From contig OY747705.1 of NCBI GenBank assembly GCA_963556495.2, positions 4,283,501 to 4,347,500 on the forward strand: a stretch of 64,000 bases of DNA, given 5' to 3'. The DNA is from Valencia hispanica. Its lineage: Eukaryota; Chordata; Actinopteri; Cyprinodontiformes; Valenciidae. Shown here one piece after another: positions 47,791-59,089 of the stretch. Under the pieces are notes generated by a model that saw only the letters and a list, made by a program, of their open reading frames with translations, was not told the origin of the DNA and ran no database searches. A program made the position numbers and the translations under genes. The first letter of the stretch is position 1, and each line of letters starts with the position of its first letter.

Positions 47791-48699
47791 ACACTCCAGT
47801 TTAAACAGTTCGCATCCCTAAAGTGGCCTGCATGCGTGTAGCATTTACAGAAGAAAAATGCAGTGCAATTAATGCACAACATTTTGACATTATTTAGAGA
47901 AAGAAGGACATTGAGAGAAAAGAGAGCCCACATTTTAGCAATTACTTTTTGTGGAGCTGTGGCTGATACCTCTGTACAGAGGTATATGTGGATGTGGGGT
48001 TGGAACCAGTCTGTGGTGGAGTTGTGACATGAAAGGGATCACTGACAGAGTTCATCCATGTTTTCAGGATGTCAAGACAGACCTTTGTACAGTATTCCTC
48101 TGTCAGTGCCTCCTCAGGCACTTCTTTGACTGCCTGTGTTGCCACCATAGACTGTAGGTTGCCACAGGTGATGCGCGTGCACAACTGCTGCGGTAGGGCT
48201 GGAGGGAGGGGAGGGGAAGGGCCTTGGTACGTCGGATTAAAAAAATCTCTCCCTCAAATACTCCGGACTAAAACTTTAAGATGGTCATAAGAAAATCAGA
48301 TATGGGTCGCATATGCGTAAAAAGTCAGAATTGATGCGGTTTTGCCTGTAATGTGAACATAGCCTAATATCATTGGGTGTGCACACTGCAACCACCTATT
48401 TTATATCCCACCAGTTATTTTCAATAGAGTCGGATGCCTTTGATGGGCTCTCAAGTATCTTCCAGAAATGCAACTGAAACCAAGCCGTGGTTGATTTAAA
48501 GATAAGTTTGGAATCATGAAAACTGCTAAATCTGTTTCTGTCTGGAACAGTGGAAATAGAATTGAAACATTTTTCAGTTACAGGAGTTAAACTGTGGAGT
48601 TCTGTTGCGATGAACTGAAAACATGTGAAACTGCAGAGATTTAATTTTCCAGTGAAAAATAAAAAAATTCTCTACAAATCTGACATATATATTATAAGG
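47791..48699. other. unassigned sequence with a MITE scrap
   Basis: About 48288-48368 (AAATCAGATATGGGTCGCAT ... TGTGAACATAGCC) resembles the end of a fish hAT-type MITE; related scraps lie near 36779 and 49778. No gene. Confidence 0.35.
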
Positions 48700-49190
48700 G
48701 GTTTTTATTGTTACAGAGGCTTTCCAGTTTCCCCTGTCATTGGGTCTGATCTGATAGAAATAGTTCACTCCTCCCATTTGTCAGGTGTCTTCCCCCAGGC
48801 ATTAAAAACAGCAGTTATTAAACCACCACTAAAGAAGATCAACCTGGACAACATGTTAGTGTAGAACTACAGGTCCATCTCTAATCTTTCATTCTTAAGT
48901 GATATTGTTAAAAAAGCTGGGTTTCCACAGTTAAATAGTTTCCTAAAAATAACCAACCCTTTTGATGACATCAATCTGGTTTCCGTGCTCACCACGACAC
49001 TGAGACTGCCCTAGTCAAAGTTTTTAATGACATCCGCATAAATACAGACTGTGGTAGAACCACAGTGCTGGTGCTTTTGGATCTCAGTGCAGCAATTGAG
49101 ACCGTTGATCACGATGTATTATTGAAACAACTGGAAAGCTGGGTTGGACTCTCTGGTACAGTACCTGACTGGTTTGAGTCTTACCTTAAA
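48700..49190 (+). pseudogene. L2-like reverse transcriptase fragment, interrupted by a MITE
   Basis: Reads FPVSPVIGSDLIEIVHSSHL, FPQALKTAVIKPPLKKINLD, then broken but legible NYRSISNLSF, FRAHHDTETALVKVFNDI and TTVLVLLDLSAAIETVDHD, and WFESYLK. It is interrupted after the TTAA at 49187-49190 by a MITE and resumes as RIFFVYRVNNHTKQI at about 49740-49790. It differs from the L2 at 42-47 kb, so it is a separate subfamily. Confidence 0.8.
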
Positions 49191-49738
49191 GTGTAACTGA
49201 ACCCCATGAAAAATCCTAACCCTGCCCCCAGACAACATTTGAAAAATTCTACAAGGTGGGCGCTGCTGCTGAAGGAGAGAGAGACAGGATGGGTCCGGTC
49301 TCTGAGTGGTGATGCTAACATAGGCTAACGTTCAAAACAGTATGTTAGCTATGCTAACTAAGTGCTAATGTGATAATAATGGTAACCTGAAAAACGCAAT
49401 CCAACTCCAAACTCGCTACGGGGCCGGTATGTCTGATAGTTTTATACCCAAACCCACGGGGCGTGTCTGTGAGACCATGGCTGCTGTGACGCAGTCGATG
49501 CCTGTGACGTAGAGATGCACTGCTCTCCACCAATCATAAAATTCATATGCAGTTGCCACCATTACACCCTAAGAGGGCAGCACTAAGACATTTTTAGACC
49601 AAAAAGTGTAGAATTCAACAAGTTTACACCAAAATGTAAAAAAATCCCCAGAAACTGAAAGATTGCATTGGTAAAGACCAATTTATACAGTTAATAGGCA
49701 AAAAAAGTTGTTTTGGGATTTAGTTACTCTTTAAGAAC
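49187..49738. repeat. TTAA-type MITE, copy 2, complete
   Basis: TIR AGTGTAACTGAACCCC on the left and the complement of GGGATTTAGTTACTCT on the right, flanked by TTAA on both sides. It splits an L2 reading frame cleanly, so the empty site is known. Shares about 480 bases with 17520-17999. Confidence 0.88.
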
Positions 49739-50227
49739 AGGATCTTCTTTTTTGTGTATAGAGTGAACAACCACACAAAACAAATCAGATTTTATCCAAA
49801 AATTGGAATTGAGTATTATGACCTGCAGTGTGAACATAGCTTAAGTGAGCTGAACAGAGCATAAACCTGCAGATCACACTTATCTAAAGGTTTCTCTGAA
49901 GTCAGGTAAACAAATTTAGTGAGACATCATATGTCTGAACAAAGGAAAGATGCATTGATGCCAGGTTATAGCATCGATGCTAATTTCCACCTGTAGCCCT
50001 GGGCAGGTTGATGTTACAGTCTTTAAACTGGACTATTTGTAGGTGTAGATTGATGCATGTCCATATCATTACAAAACATCATCACTTACATACATTTAAT
50101 TTAATTTAAATTAAAACATGATTCTGAATCAATAGTACAATTTTGCCCCACCGTATGCGATAGAAAAACACTCACTCATCACAGAGTTGTTAGATATGCA
50201 TGCAAGCTATAGCCATTATTTAGTTGA
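49739..50227. other. L2 remainder, MITE scrap and unassigned sequence
   Basis: The first ~60 bases are the resumed L2 frame. 49778-49846 is a MITE-like scrap ending AGTGTGAACATAGC. The rest is unassigned. Confidence 0.35.
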
Positions 50228-52450
50228 ATGTGCAAATAATTTAAAAGTAGTAAATGATATAATCTCTGGGCAGTGTGTTCCACTGACACATTGTGACCAC
50301 AGAAAAGACTGATATGCCAAAGGCAGTTTTACGTTTTGGAAGGCTGCATTCTCCTCAAGAGGTAGATCTGGAAGCTTGACTCATTTTGTCGGAGCATATA
50401 GTTACAAATTCTCTCAGAGGAGGTGACAGTAACACTGTAAAAGATTTTGAATAGAAAGCAGTGTGAAATAGGAAATTCTCAAAATTATGCATTTCATATT
50501 TACTGAAGAACAAATGGGATGCCTCTGAGGTAATAGACCGTCGTATATATCTTAAGTTGGCCAAGCTCAACTTGAGAGTATTCCTAAGTTTCTTTAAATG
50601 ATTTTGAAGGTGCAGATTGAATCCAGGGTCACACTCCGGTTTGGTGTATATATTATCCTTTATTATTTATTTGTATTTATTTCTTTATTTCACTTATTTA
50701 AGTTCTGTACTGGAGAGAAAAGTTGCCGGAGTCAAATTCCTTGTATGTGTCATACTTGGCCATTAAAGCTGATTCTGATTCTGATTCTGATTCTGATTCT
50801 AAATAGGTGAATTCGTCAAAAATTTTTATTTTTTTGCCATCAATAAAACACCTGGATAATTTAAGTGTCTGACTCGATTTGTAAAATACATAGTGACTGT
50901 GTTTTTTGTATTAATAATGTCAGCCCATTTTGACATCAGCGACTTTTTGCATCTGGTTAGTTAGCTTAGTTGCCACATCATTTTCATTTTTACCATGAAC
51001 AAACACCACTGTATCATCAGCATGCATAATGACATTTACAGTGCACACAAAGAGCAGGTCGTTGATGTAAATACTAAAAAGCAAGGGACCCGAAATGGAG
51101 CCCTGCGGTACTTCTGTTCTGTAGTCTTTAGGTGGAGATAGTGTTTTTTTTTCCTCACACTTTGCTGTCTGTCACGGAGGTTGACTTGAACCAGTTTACT
51201 GTCTGGTTAGACAGATGGAAGTTAGCGAGCTTTTTCAGGAGAATGTCAGGACTGACTGTGCCAAAGGCCTTTTGGAGGTCGAGGAACACCGCCCCCACCA
51301 CTCCTTGATCAAGACTAGATTTAATTTCTTCGATGAAATAGCAGGAAACTGCTTCTGTAGCGTATTCAGTCCTAAAAACAAATAGAGATGTAGAGGGTTT
51401 AAGAAGTAATTACTATTCATGTATTCAGTCAGCTGTTCTCCTACTATCTTTTCATAAATTTTAGAAATTATAGTTAGGATGGTAATGGGTCTGTAGTTGC
51501 TGACCTCCTGCTTGTCTCCTGATTTATAAACTGGTGTGTTAATGCCCATTTTCATGGCAGCAGGAAAAGTATGGCACTAACAGACTGATTTATTGCTTCT
51601 GTAAGACGTGAAGACAAAGTAGCCTTGTGACTTTTTAGAAACAAACTATCCATCCCATAAATATCTTTTGCTTTACTATTATTACATTTGTCAATAACTC
51701 CAATAGCTTTCTCTTCCTTTACATGCTTTGGTTTAAAAGAAGTTTCTTCATTAACTTGTGATCAATTAATAAAGCATGGCGTTGTGAATGATTGTGCAAG
51801 TTTTTGAACAGATTTAATAAAAATGTTCATTAAAATGCATAGCCACAATAACACTATCATTTTTAATTATACCATTTGTATTTAACTGTGTGTCACTATT
51901 GATCTGGCGTTTGCCAAGAAGCTTGTCAATACTTCTCCACATTAGTCTACAATTTCCTTTTGCTTCCTTAATTAGGTTAAGGAAGAAAGTGGCCTTGACT
52001 TTTCTATTTTCTATTTCTTGGTACTCATGTCTAGTTTTATTTAATTTTCTTGCTGCTAAAATAAGGTTATGGTCAGATAAACCCGTAATTAGATTATAAA
52101 TTTTTATTATCCTTTCTGGTTTATTTGTAAAGATTAGATCAATTAATGTTTGAAAAGTTTTAGTTATCCTAGTTGGCTTATTTATCATTTGTATCATTTC
52201 ATGTGTTTTCATCATATCCTTAAGGTTTTTTAAATGTTGTGTCACACCAATTAATGTTAAATTCCCCCATCAGTGAGATTTATTTGCCTTCAAACCTTTT
52301 GAGCATGTCAGACAGTTCAGAATAGGTCATTTGAGGCACTAGGAAGACGATACAGAGAACAATTACTAATTACATTTCAAGAGAAAGTGTGATAGTGATT
52401 CCCACACATTCTAATTTATGTTTGCTAAGGTCTATCTCCTAACTTTGAAT
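50228..52450 (-). mobile_element. non-LTR retrotransposon of another clade, minus strand
   Basis: The minus strand reads, from 52450 down: a decayed endonuclease (LMGEFNINW-like near 52270, LSDHNLILAARKLNKTR near 52040); reverse transcriptase VSNYRPITILTIISKIYEKI (51515-51455), VPQGSISGPLLFSIYINDLL (51105-51045) and HADDTVVFVHGKN (51025-50985); then the thumb and C-terminal part LANLRYIRRSITSEA (near 50550) and FGISVFSV..WNTLPREI (near 50300). Frameshifts are numerous. It is distinct from L2 and resembles I/Jockey-Nimb type fish LINEs, clade uncertain. A tail-bearing insert on the + strand (50590-50805) interrupts it. Confidence 0.8.
50590..50805 (+). repeat. SINE/LINE 3' end with (GATTCT)n tail
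   Basis: The + strand segment AGTCAAATTCCTTGTATGTG ... GGCCATTAAAGCTGATTCTG ends in five GATTCT-type repeats. It is the 3' tail of a common fish retroposon, inserted into the minus-strand LINE between its FDEFTYL and LKLSLANL coding parts. Confidence 0.7.
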
Positions 52451-53409
52451 ATTTTCTTTAGTAGAATTCAAAATACACAGTGTTTATGTCAACAAGTACA
52501 GTTAAGGTGAAACTAAAGGCTCACCCACAATTCAATTTGAACTTTCAACAAAGCCATTCCAGTTTTTTACTGAGAGTAGACCTATTTAGAAGTTGCAGAG
52601 ATTAGACTGCTGTCTGCATTCATGTTTGTACTCTACTCACTTCTCCTTTCACACAGTCTATTTATGTAGAGTGAATTAAAACCATTATTTTATAATGGGA
52701 ACTCACAGCCTGAAGAAGAAATTGTCAGTAAAAAAGAAAGCTGATGATCTGACGATGTTCTGTGATTTTAATTGTTAAGGCATCAATACACACAAAATCA
52801 TGTTTCTGTTTTAAACGTACTAATTTTTCTAATCAGCAGTGTTTACTTAGAATATACTGTATTAGTTGGTTCTCAGTGACAGGGTCTTAAAGAGCTCAGA
52901 ACTAAGCTTGGAAAACAAAGTTTTAGGGAGCTCCTGACAAAGCTTTGTTCCAGTGTGAGAGGCCTCTTGAGGGCTAAATCCACAAAAATGCTGTGGATGT
53001 CAGAGTGGTGAATGGACCAGAATCTGACAGCTGAGGAATGTGAAAAACCTACTGAGGATATAGCAAAAGTCAAAATGGAAGAAGGAAGATGAAGAAAAAC
53101 ACACACTGTCCAGTCTGGTATTGCTCTACAATGCCAGTATTGGACTAACGTGTGCAGTCTCAGACAGAGTCAGTCTCCGATACCAAGACCCTGAAGCTTG
53201 CTTCAAACTCTGCAAAGTTTTTTTTTGATTTGTTTTTCTGAAGCACCAGATTGGAGTTTAGATCATGATCAGCTGATCATATGGTTATTTAGCCGGACCT
53301 TTAAAACATGGATACAAATGGATTTGTAATGGAAGAAACATCATTCCATCTTAGCTACTTTCAATGTTTCTTTGAGATCGCTATGCATTTGACTTGGATA
53401 ATATTGACG
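52451..53409. other. unassigned sequence
   Basis: No gene or recognised repeat; a minus-strand frame at 52873-53106 has no family resemblance. Confidence 0.35.
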
Positions 53410-53430
53410 TGTGTGTGTGCGTGGGTGTAT

Positions 53431-53462
<32 letters not shown>
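53410..53462. repeat. (TG)n microsatellite
   Basis: Imperfect GT run, longest at 53440-53462. Confidence 0.9.
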
Positions 53463-53471
53463 AGATGTATA

Positions 53472-53731
53472 GCTATACTTGTGTGGACCAACCTTTGACA
53501 GCCCACCAGCATTGTGTGGACATTTGTAGTTGTGAGGACATTTTGCCTGGTCCCCACAATGTTTAACAAGCTATTAAACTCTACTAGTTAGGTTTAGAGG
53601 TATGGTGTGAATTAGGTTTAGGTTAAGGTTAGGGTTAGGCATGTATCATTAATGGTTAGGTTTAGGGAAAGTGTCACGGTTAGGCATAGTAAAATCAATG
53701 GAAGTCAATACAATGTCAACACAAGTATAGC
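53472..53731. repeat. short TIR element with telomere-like interior, between TG repeats
   Basis: Perfect 12-bp inverted ends GCTATACTTGTG and CACAAGTATAGC. The interior has GTCCCCACAATG and a GGTTAGGGTTAGG-like degenerate run (53620-53665). TG microsatellites lie on both sides. Non-coding. Confidence 0.65.
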
Positions 53732-53737
53732 AAGACG

Positions 53738-53800
53738 TGCGTGTGTGTGTGTGTGCGTGTGTGTGTGTGTTTGCGTGCGTGTGCGCGAGTGTGTGTGAGA
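53738..53800. repeat. (TG)n microsatellite
   Basis: Imperfect GT/GC run right of the TIR element. Confidence 0.88.
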
Positions 53801-53984
53801 GATGTAGATTATACATGACTGGGGCAAAATGGAGATGGCAGCAAGTCAAAATCAAATACAAGAACATTCTGCAGAATGGTATGGGCTCTGACTAATATTT
53901 AATGCACAAGCATTGTACCCAAAAGGTGCCTGCTCACACATTGTCTGTATTGTTTTAGCAGTGAAAAAGAAAACCCACAGACAA

Positions 53985-54340
53985 GGCACAGGTGGAGGGT
54001 CACCAAAAGCTGACTGGCCTTGTCGCGGTGGCGGGGGACCCCTGTCGTCCGGTCCCTGGTCGGGGCCCTGCTGGGGGGTGGGGTGCCCCTGGTCCCCGGG
54101 TCCTGGACTGGGCCCACCCTGGCGTAGCCGGTTGCCGGTGGAGCCCATGGACTCGTCCCTGCAGCCTCCTTGGCCCCTGCATTGTAGTTGCTGGATGTTC
54201 CCCTGGGGCTTTCCTCTGTTCCTCTATTGGTCGGCCCTGCGCTGTTCTGCCTGGCGCTCCTAGGCTCTGGGGCCCTCTGGACGTCTGTGTCCCCGACCTC
54301 CTTCATATCTGCGTTGGTTCCTGTAGGGCATATTGACGGC
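53985..54340. repeat. GC-rich block of unknown nature
   Basis: The most GC-rich stretch in the non-genic part, with runs such as GGTGGCGGGGGACCCC. Frames are open on both strands only because stops are rare in GC-rich DNA, and the peptides are Gly/Pro/Arg low-complexity. Probably part of a dispersed repeat continuing to about 54820. Confidence 0.35.
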
Positions 54341-54830
54341 TCCTCACACCAGCTATCAAACACTTGTATGGGTAAACCTTATATGCACCAGCGTGCTCAC
54401 ACACACACATAGGTGTGGGGACATCGGTGTCTACAGATATATTTTTGGGCTGAGGTTATCATCCATAGATCGTGAATAATTGGTGTCAAGAGCTTTTCAG
54501 GGAAATTGTTGATGTATTTATGTACCCATTTTTGTGTGTTGTGGATGTGTAGTTTTTAGTTCATATTATTTGATTTGTTTGGTCAATGCTGCTCCTCTTT
54601 TTTTGTTTTTTTCCACTTGTCTGCCGTCTTGAGGATGTGGAGGACTGGGTTGTTTTTCTTGTGTTGTTTTTGTTCCCCTACTTCTCTTGTTTCGCCAACT
54701 CACACTCCTACCTCTCCTGCCTCTCTTCTTCATCTTCTTTCTTTCTTCTCTCTTGTTTTTTTTTCCGTTTCCGTGTCCATAACTTCAGGTAATTAAACCC
54801 ACAATCTCTAATAAAGGTTGTTCACACATA
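54341..54830. repeat. pyrimidine-rich tail of the same repeat (tentative)
   Basis: 54575-54790 is a long T/C-rich stretch followed by TAATTAAACCCAC..AATAAAGG, which looks like the 3' end of a retroposon on the + strand. Family not recognised. Confidence 0.3.
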
Positions 54831-55640
54831 AGTGGAGTACTATAGCAAAAGCTGCTTGAGAAAGTAAATCTGTTGGCCTTGTATTTGGTACTCAGACACC
54901 AATTCTGAGTGCCACACTGCCAGACAGGACACGTAGAAAAAAAAGAAGAAACAAAGAGAAGAAGTGTTTATTTTATCGGCAAGCTGCACATAGTAAATGC
55001 ATTTAATCATATTATTTAAATTACTGATATTTATTGATACTCTCCTGGAAGCAACAGTGTAGTAAAATCATTCTGACAACACAGTCAGTTTTTGGGGTTT
55101 CACATATCATACAGATACACTTTGAAAATGTATCTTTGTCACTATAAATCCAACTTGGGAAATGCATGATAACTTGGGACTTGACTTAGAGTCCAGTGAA
55201 ATCCCTTTACTTGTGATTTGTAAAATGTTGTGTTTGTTTTACAATACCAGCCATGTAACATATTCTTTGTTTGTGCTGCCATACTTCTGCTGTCAGAAAT
55301 AGCAATTGCATCTAGTGAATCTACATGGAATGTTATAACTGTCCTATAGATATACTTTAGGTATTCATTTACTAGACACTAACATAAGCATTTCTAAATG
55401 TCATGCTTTTTAACTGCAGTGATTTTATAGGAATTGCATAATTCTTAATTCTTTGAGTAAATTTTACTTCTTTTTTAACTGTTGATTGTTTACTGTGATA
55501 CAAAAAATATAATGCATTATTTTGTTGATTATAAACATAAATCAGTTAAAATGAAGTAGAATCACAATAGATAACGTAAGTGATCAAATGTTTCCGACAG
55601 CACGTGAATGTAACAAGACTGTCCCAGTGAATGAGGTGTG
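54831..55640. other. AT-rich sequence upstream of ect2
   Basis: No gene or repeat identified. Confidence 0.4.
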
Positions 55641-55780
55641 CGTTGTGAATTTGAATGAACGGACCAATCAGAAGCCTCGGCAGGCGGGGACAGACAGGCG
55701 TTCCGTCACTCCCAACCAATCAACACCCAGCTCCGTTGTTTGCCTTCATTTTTGAATTGAGCCCCAACAGAACACCGACG
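55641..55780 (+). promoter_or_regulatory. ect2: ect2 promoter: two CCAAT boxes and CHR-type TTTGAA
   Basis: Seen directly: CCAAT at 55664-55668 and 55716-55720 (both CCAATCA), TTTGAA at 55751-55756 about 30 bases after the second CCAAT, and a second TTTGAA at 55650-55655. There is no TATA box. CCAAT boxes (NF-Y) followed by a CHR (bound by DREAM/MuvB-B-MYB) are the known layout of G2/M cell-cycle promoters, which fits a cytokinesis gene. The transcription start is not determined. Confidence 0.65.
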
Positions 55781-55995
55781 ACCTGTCTGAGGTAATTAGC
55801 TGTCAACAAACAGCAAAATCTTGTTGGGCTGTTTTCAACTTGTAGGAGCAACATGCTCTGACTGGATACGGGAGCTTTTACACCGGGAAGCCTTACGGAC
55901 TGGTTTGAAAAGAGTTTAACGGGGAACGTTTGAGTTAAATCTCGTTAAGTTTGTAGCTCAGCAGTTAGCTGAGTTAGCTAGAGAGCTAATCGAAG
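55760..55995 (+). other. ect2: ect2 exon 1, 5' untranslated (start approximate)
   Basis: A CG-containing region ends at a strong splice donor, GAAG|GTAAGTGG (exon end 55995). An alternative donor is CTGAG|GTAATT at about 55790. The left edge is estimated from the promoter motifs. No long ORF or good ATG is in frame with the coding exon. Confidence 0.5.
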
Positions 55996-56302
55996 GTAAG
56001 TGGTTCAGCTCCCAGGTGGCCTTCTCCTCCTGTAGCTCTGCCTTTTTTCCGATTTAAGGTGTTTAATATATGTTTAATTAGCATCATAACATCTAACTAC
56101 ACATTAAACTTTATTACAAAGAGTGTGTCAATTATTAACTGATCTTATTGTAATTTCTCTCTTGAGTAATTCGAGCCGTTTTATTCTAAAAGGCACTTTT
56201 TAACCTTTTTTTCTTCGCTAGTTTCTGGGTTAAATTTACCAAACAAATGTAAGAACTGTTGCAAAATAAAGTAGGTGAATGTGCTCCTCTGTGTCTGCTC
56301 AG

Positions 56303-56456
56303 CCTGTGGAAAGGGTTGCTGCCATGGCTGACAGCAGCATGGTGACTTTAGGGACTGCTCGGAGTCTGCTGGTGGATTCTTCAGTCTATGATTCCAGGAT
56401 TGTTGAGACCACTAAGGACCAGTTGTTCCTCGGCATGGCCTCTGAAGATGGGGAAG
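56303..56456 (+). CDS. ect2: ect2 first coding exon (Rho-GEF ECT2 N terminus)
   Basis: The acceptor TGTCTGCTCAG ends at 56302. The ATG at 56324 has an excellent start context (GCTGCCATGG). The donor GGGGAAG|GTGAGT follows 56456. It encodes 44 residues plus one base, beginning MADSSMVTLGTARSLLVDSS, with DSRIVETTKDQLFLG further on. This matches the start of vertebrate ECT2, an ~880-residue protein with BRCT repeats, a DH-PH exchange module and a C-terminal tail, which activates RhoA at the midzone and cortex during cytokinesis. Only the N-terminal leader is encoded here. Joining in phase 1 to the exon at 60859 restores the expected protein, which supports both exons. Confidence 0.88.
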
Positions 56457-56539
56457 GTGAGTGTAAACTGACAGATTTTTCTCCTCCTGTTTCAGTAGTT
56501 TGAGTAAAGTTCAGGACTGTCTCAGATTCCCATCATACT

Positions 56540-56541
56540 AT

Positions 56542-56596
<55 letters not shown>

Positions 56597-56598
56597 TT
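56540..56598. repeat. (TTTA)n microsatellite in ect2 intron
   Basis: About 15 uninterrupted TTTA units, 84 bases after the first coding exon. Confidence 0.95.
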
Positions 56599-57925
56599 AT
56601 GCCCACTGTGTGGTTGTATGACAAATATATTGTGGTTGACTTGATTTATTGGGGTTCTACAGAAACAATGAATTACTGGACCTGCTGATGGTGTTGGGAA
56701 CGTCCCACTGTGGGCCATGGTGATACACAGCTGTGTGAAAAGCTTAGGACACCCTGTTATTGAGACAGTTTATGCTCCATGTGGCATTATTAGGTGTTTA
56801 AGACAGGAGGTGGTGGGACAATGACATTCAGTAAAGGTTCAAAGGTCGAGGACTGCTCTACTTCTTGACAACATTCTGCTCTGCTCTGTTTGTGTTTTTC
56901 AAACTCATCTGGACGTATAAATTAGGGACACAGTATATCAGCAGTAACATCAGTGTCGGCCAAAACGTTGGTCAATCTTGAAGATACCATTCTAAAACTG
57001 GGCCCATAGTAATAACCAATGTTTATTTCCATCGTGTTGCTGTTTGTTTTTTGGGACGGGAGGGGGCTGGCCGTGTAGCTGTTGTTTTTTGCATGCGATA
57101 GTGAAGGTTTTATGTACTGACATTTAAAATCAAACTGTAATTGCAGTAAATTTGCCAACAAAATGTTGTCGGGTAACAAAAATATATATGTAAAAAAAAA
57201 AAAAAAAAAACTTAAACACTTTAAATATATTATTTTTAGGAATCTGTAACCATAATAGTTTGGCTTTTTGACCGATTCAAGATAATTTGAGGTATGAAAT
57301 GAATATTTCAGCCGGCCCTACTGTCTCTGTCATCAGTGTTATCAAGTTAATCTGGGGTTAAGGTGTTACCTGTGCCATCTGACAGGATGTTACATGATTT
57401 ATACAGGTGAGGTGGGCGGGGCTACAGAGCACTGCTGGTCTAATGGTTTAATCACTACTGCAGAGGAGCTGTGGTTTCTAACCCTGAAGTTTCACTTGGT
57501 TTCAAATATTCTATTTTTATTTGGCCGTTTGTTTAGTGAAAACAAATAATATTAGATAAATGACTATATTTTAGTATTGTGGGACACTGGTGGGGGCGGG
57601 GCAACGTCACCGACTAATTCCTCGAAGTAACATTTTTATCAGACATTATTACAGTCAGATGTTCAGTCTGCTTATACTTTATTGCTGTATGTAGAGAACG
57701 GCACCACCGAGGGCAGCTAAGCGGGGTCCTTCAGTTCAATAACATCTCTGCTAGCTTACAGCAACCACTTAATCTACCGTAACTTAATCAGTTAACATAA
57801 AAACAGGTTGTTCTGGAACACCAGGAAGGTCAAAGTGTTTCTAACAGGAGGCTTTAACAACGGGAGCAGGCATTCCAGTTCCTACTGTCCCTTAGAAGAG
57901 ACGCTGGTCATCACTTCTGCTAGCA
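56599..57925. other. ect2 intron 2, unassigned part
   Basis: No repeat family assigned. A poly-A run lies at 57191-57210. Confidence 0.4.
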
Positions 57926-58450
57926 CAGTGTTTCTCAAACTATGGGGCGAGCCCCACTAGTGGGGTGCAGAGGTATTCCAGGTGGGGCGTGACATCAATG
58001 GGATTTAAATAGTTTTTCCCCCCTAGATTCTGTCGTTGTGAATGTTTCACTGCACTGTAAATTAAATCAACCAGCTCCCCCCTCTCACAAAATTAAACGC
58101 ACTCAAATAAAATAGCAACTGTAATCATCATTGTAAACAGAACCGGGACCTGGAACATCGGGCTGGGAGTCTGACGTCAGAATATATCGCAGCCGAACAA
58201 AACAAGCTGAAGTAGCCGCATTATCAGAGATTCCATCTACAAAATGTACAAATATCTAAAAAGATCAGGGAACGTTTCAGAGTCAGAGAAGTCACACGGT
58301 CAACCACGGAGGAAATGCAGGGATGAGTATCTTGCTTTTTATTTATTTTATTATTATTTGTATTTATTTTGTATTTTTGAAAGCTTTGTAAATTTGATAA
58401 AACTACAACTTTTATTTTCTCCAACTAAGCTGAAGTTCTACATGTAGCAA
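57926..58450 (+). mobile_element. hAT element relic (FAM200/ZBED5-like N terminus) in ect2 intron
   Basis: Starts with a hAT-type end CAGTGTTTCTCAAACTATGG. At 58243 a frame begins MYKYLKRSGNVSESEKSHGQ followed by PRRKCRDEYLAF, which resembles the N-terminal M-K-LKR...RRKY-DEYL of FAM200/ZBED5-type hAT proteins, then decays into AT-rich sequence. The right end was not identified. Confidence 0.55.
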
Positions 58451-59089
58451 CTACTGACGGCATATATTTCTGAGCCGGTTTTATACCAGTGCGCAACCCC
58501 TTTTTCCAACTAATTCATTCCCTTAAAAACTTGTAGACTAACTCGGCTATTTAAATAAATAAAACGCTTTAAAAATCAGGCGTGGTCACCATTCTGTGGG
58601 GGCGATAAAAGCATGGGGGGCTTGTGTATGCTTCTTTGTCCAAAGTGGGGAATGATAATTTTTTTTTAATGTTGCAGCATCTCTAATACCAACATTAAAT
58701 ATCAATTTTACAATATTAAGTTATATAAATAATCAGTAAAAAAAAAAAAAAAAGCTGAAAATACGTTAGACTTGATGTAAAATGAAATCTAAATGAAATT
58801 TAGTTAGGATTAAATGAGGACCCAGCAATATTTATCTGGCACTCACATTGTGTAACACATCAAGAGCACATGATCAGAACCCTGTAACACAGCATTGTGA
58901 GGAAGGTGTGCCCTGTTTCAGCCTCAGACGTTTAGTTTGATGGTGAAGTGAGAGTAAACGGCATGGTCGGAGTGAAAGGGCTGTCTGAGGCCTTCAGTGA
59001 GGAATTTTTAGCAACTTTTGAGTGTGAGAAGGGATTCAAACTGCTCCCAAAAGAAATTGAAATCAGTCATTCAGAAAATAGTCTAAATC
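58451..59089. other. ect2 intron 2, unassigned part
   Basis: Contains a poly-A run (58738-58754); no other feature. Confidence 0.35.

Noticed and set aside
53620..53665. Interstitial telomeric repeat
   Set aside because: Only a degenerate GGTTAGGGTTAGG run inside a TIR element; too short and irregular.
53913..54363. Long overlapping frames of 114-154 residues on both strands
   Set aside because: GC-rich DNA lacks stop codons by composition; the peptides are low-complexity Gly/Pro/Arg and resemble no family.
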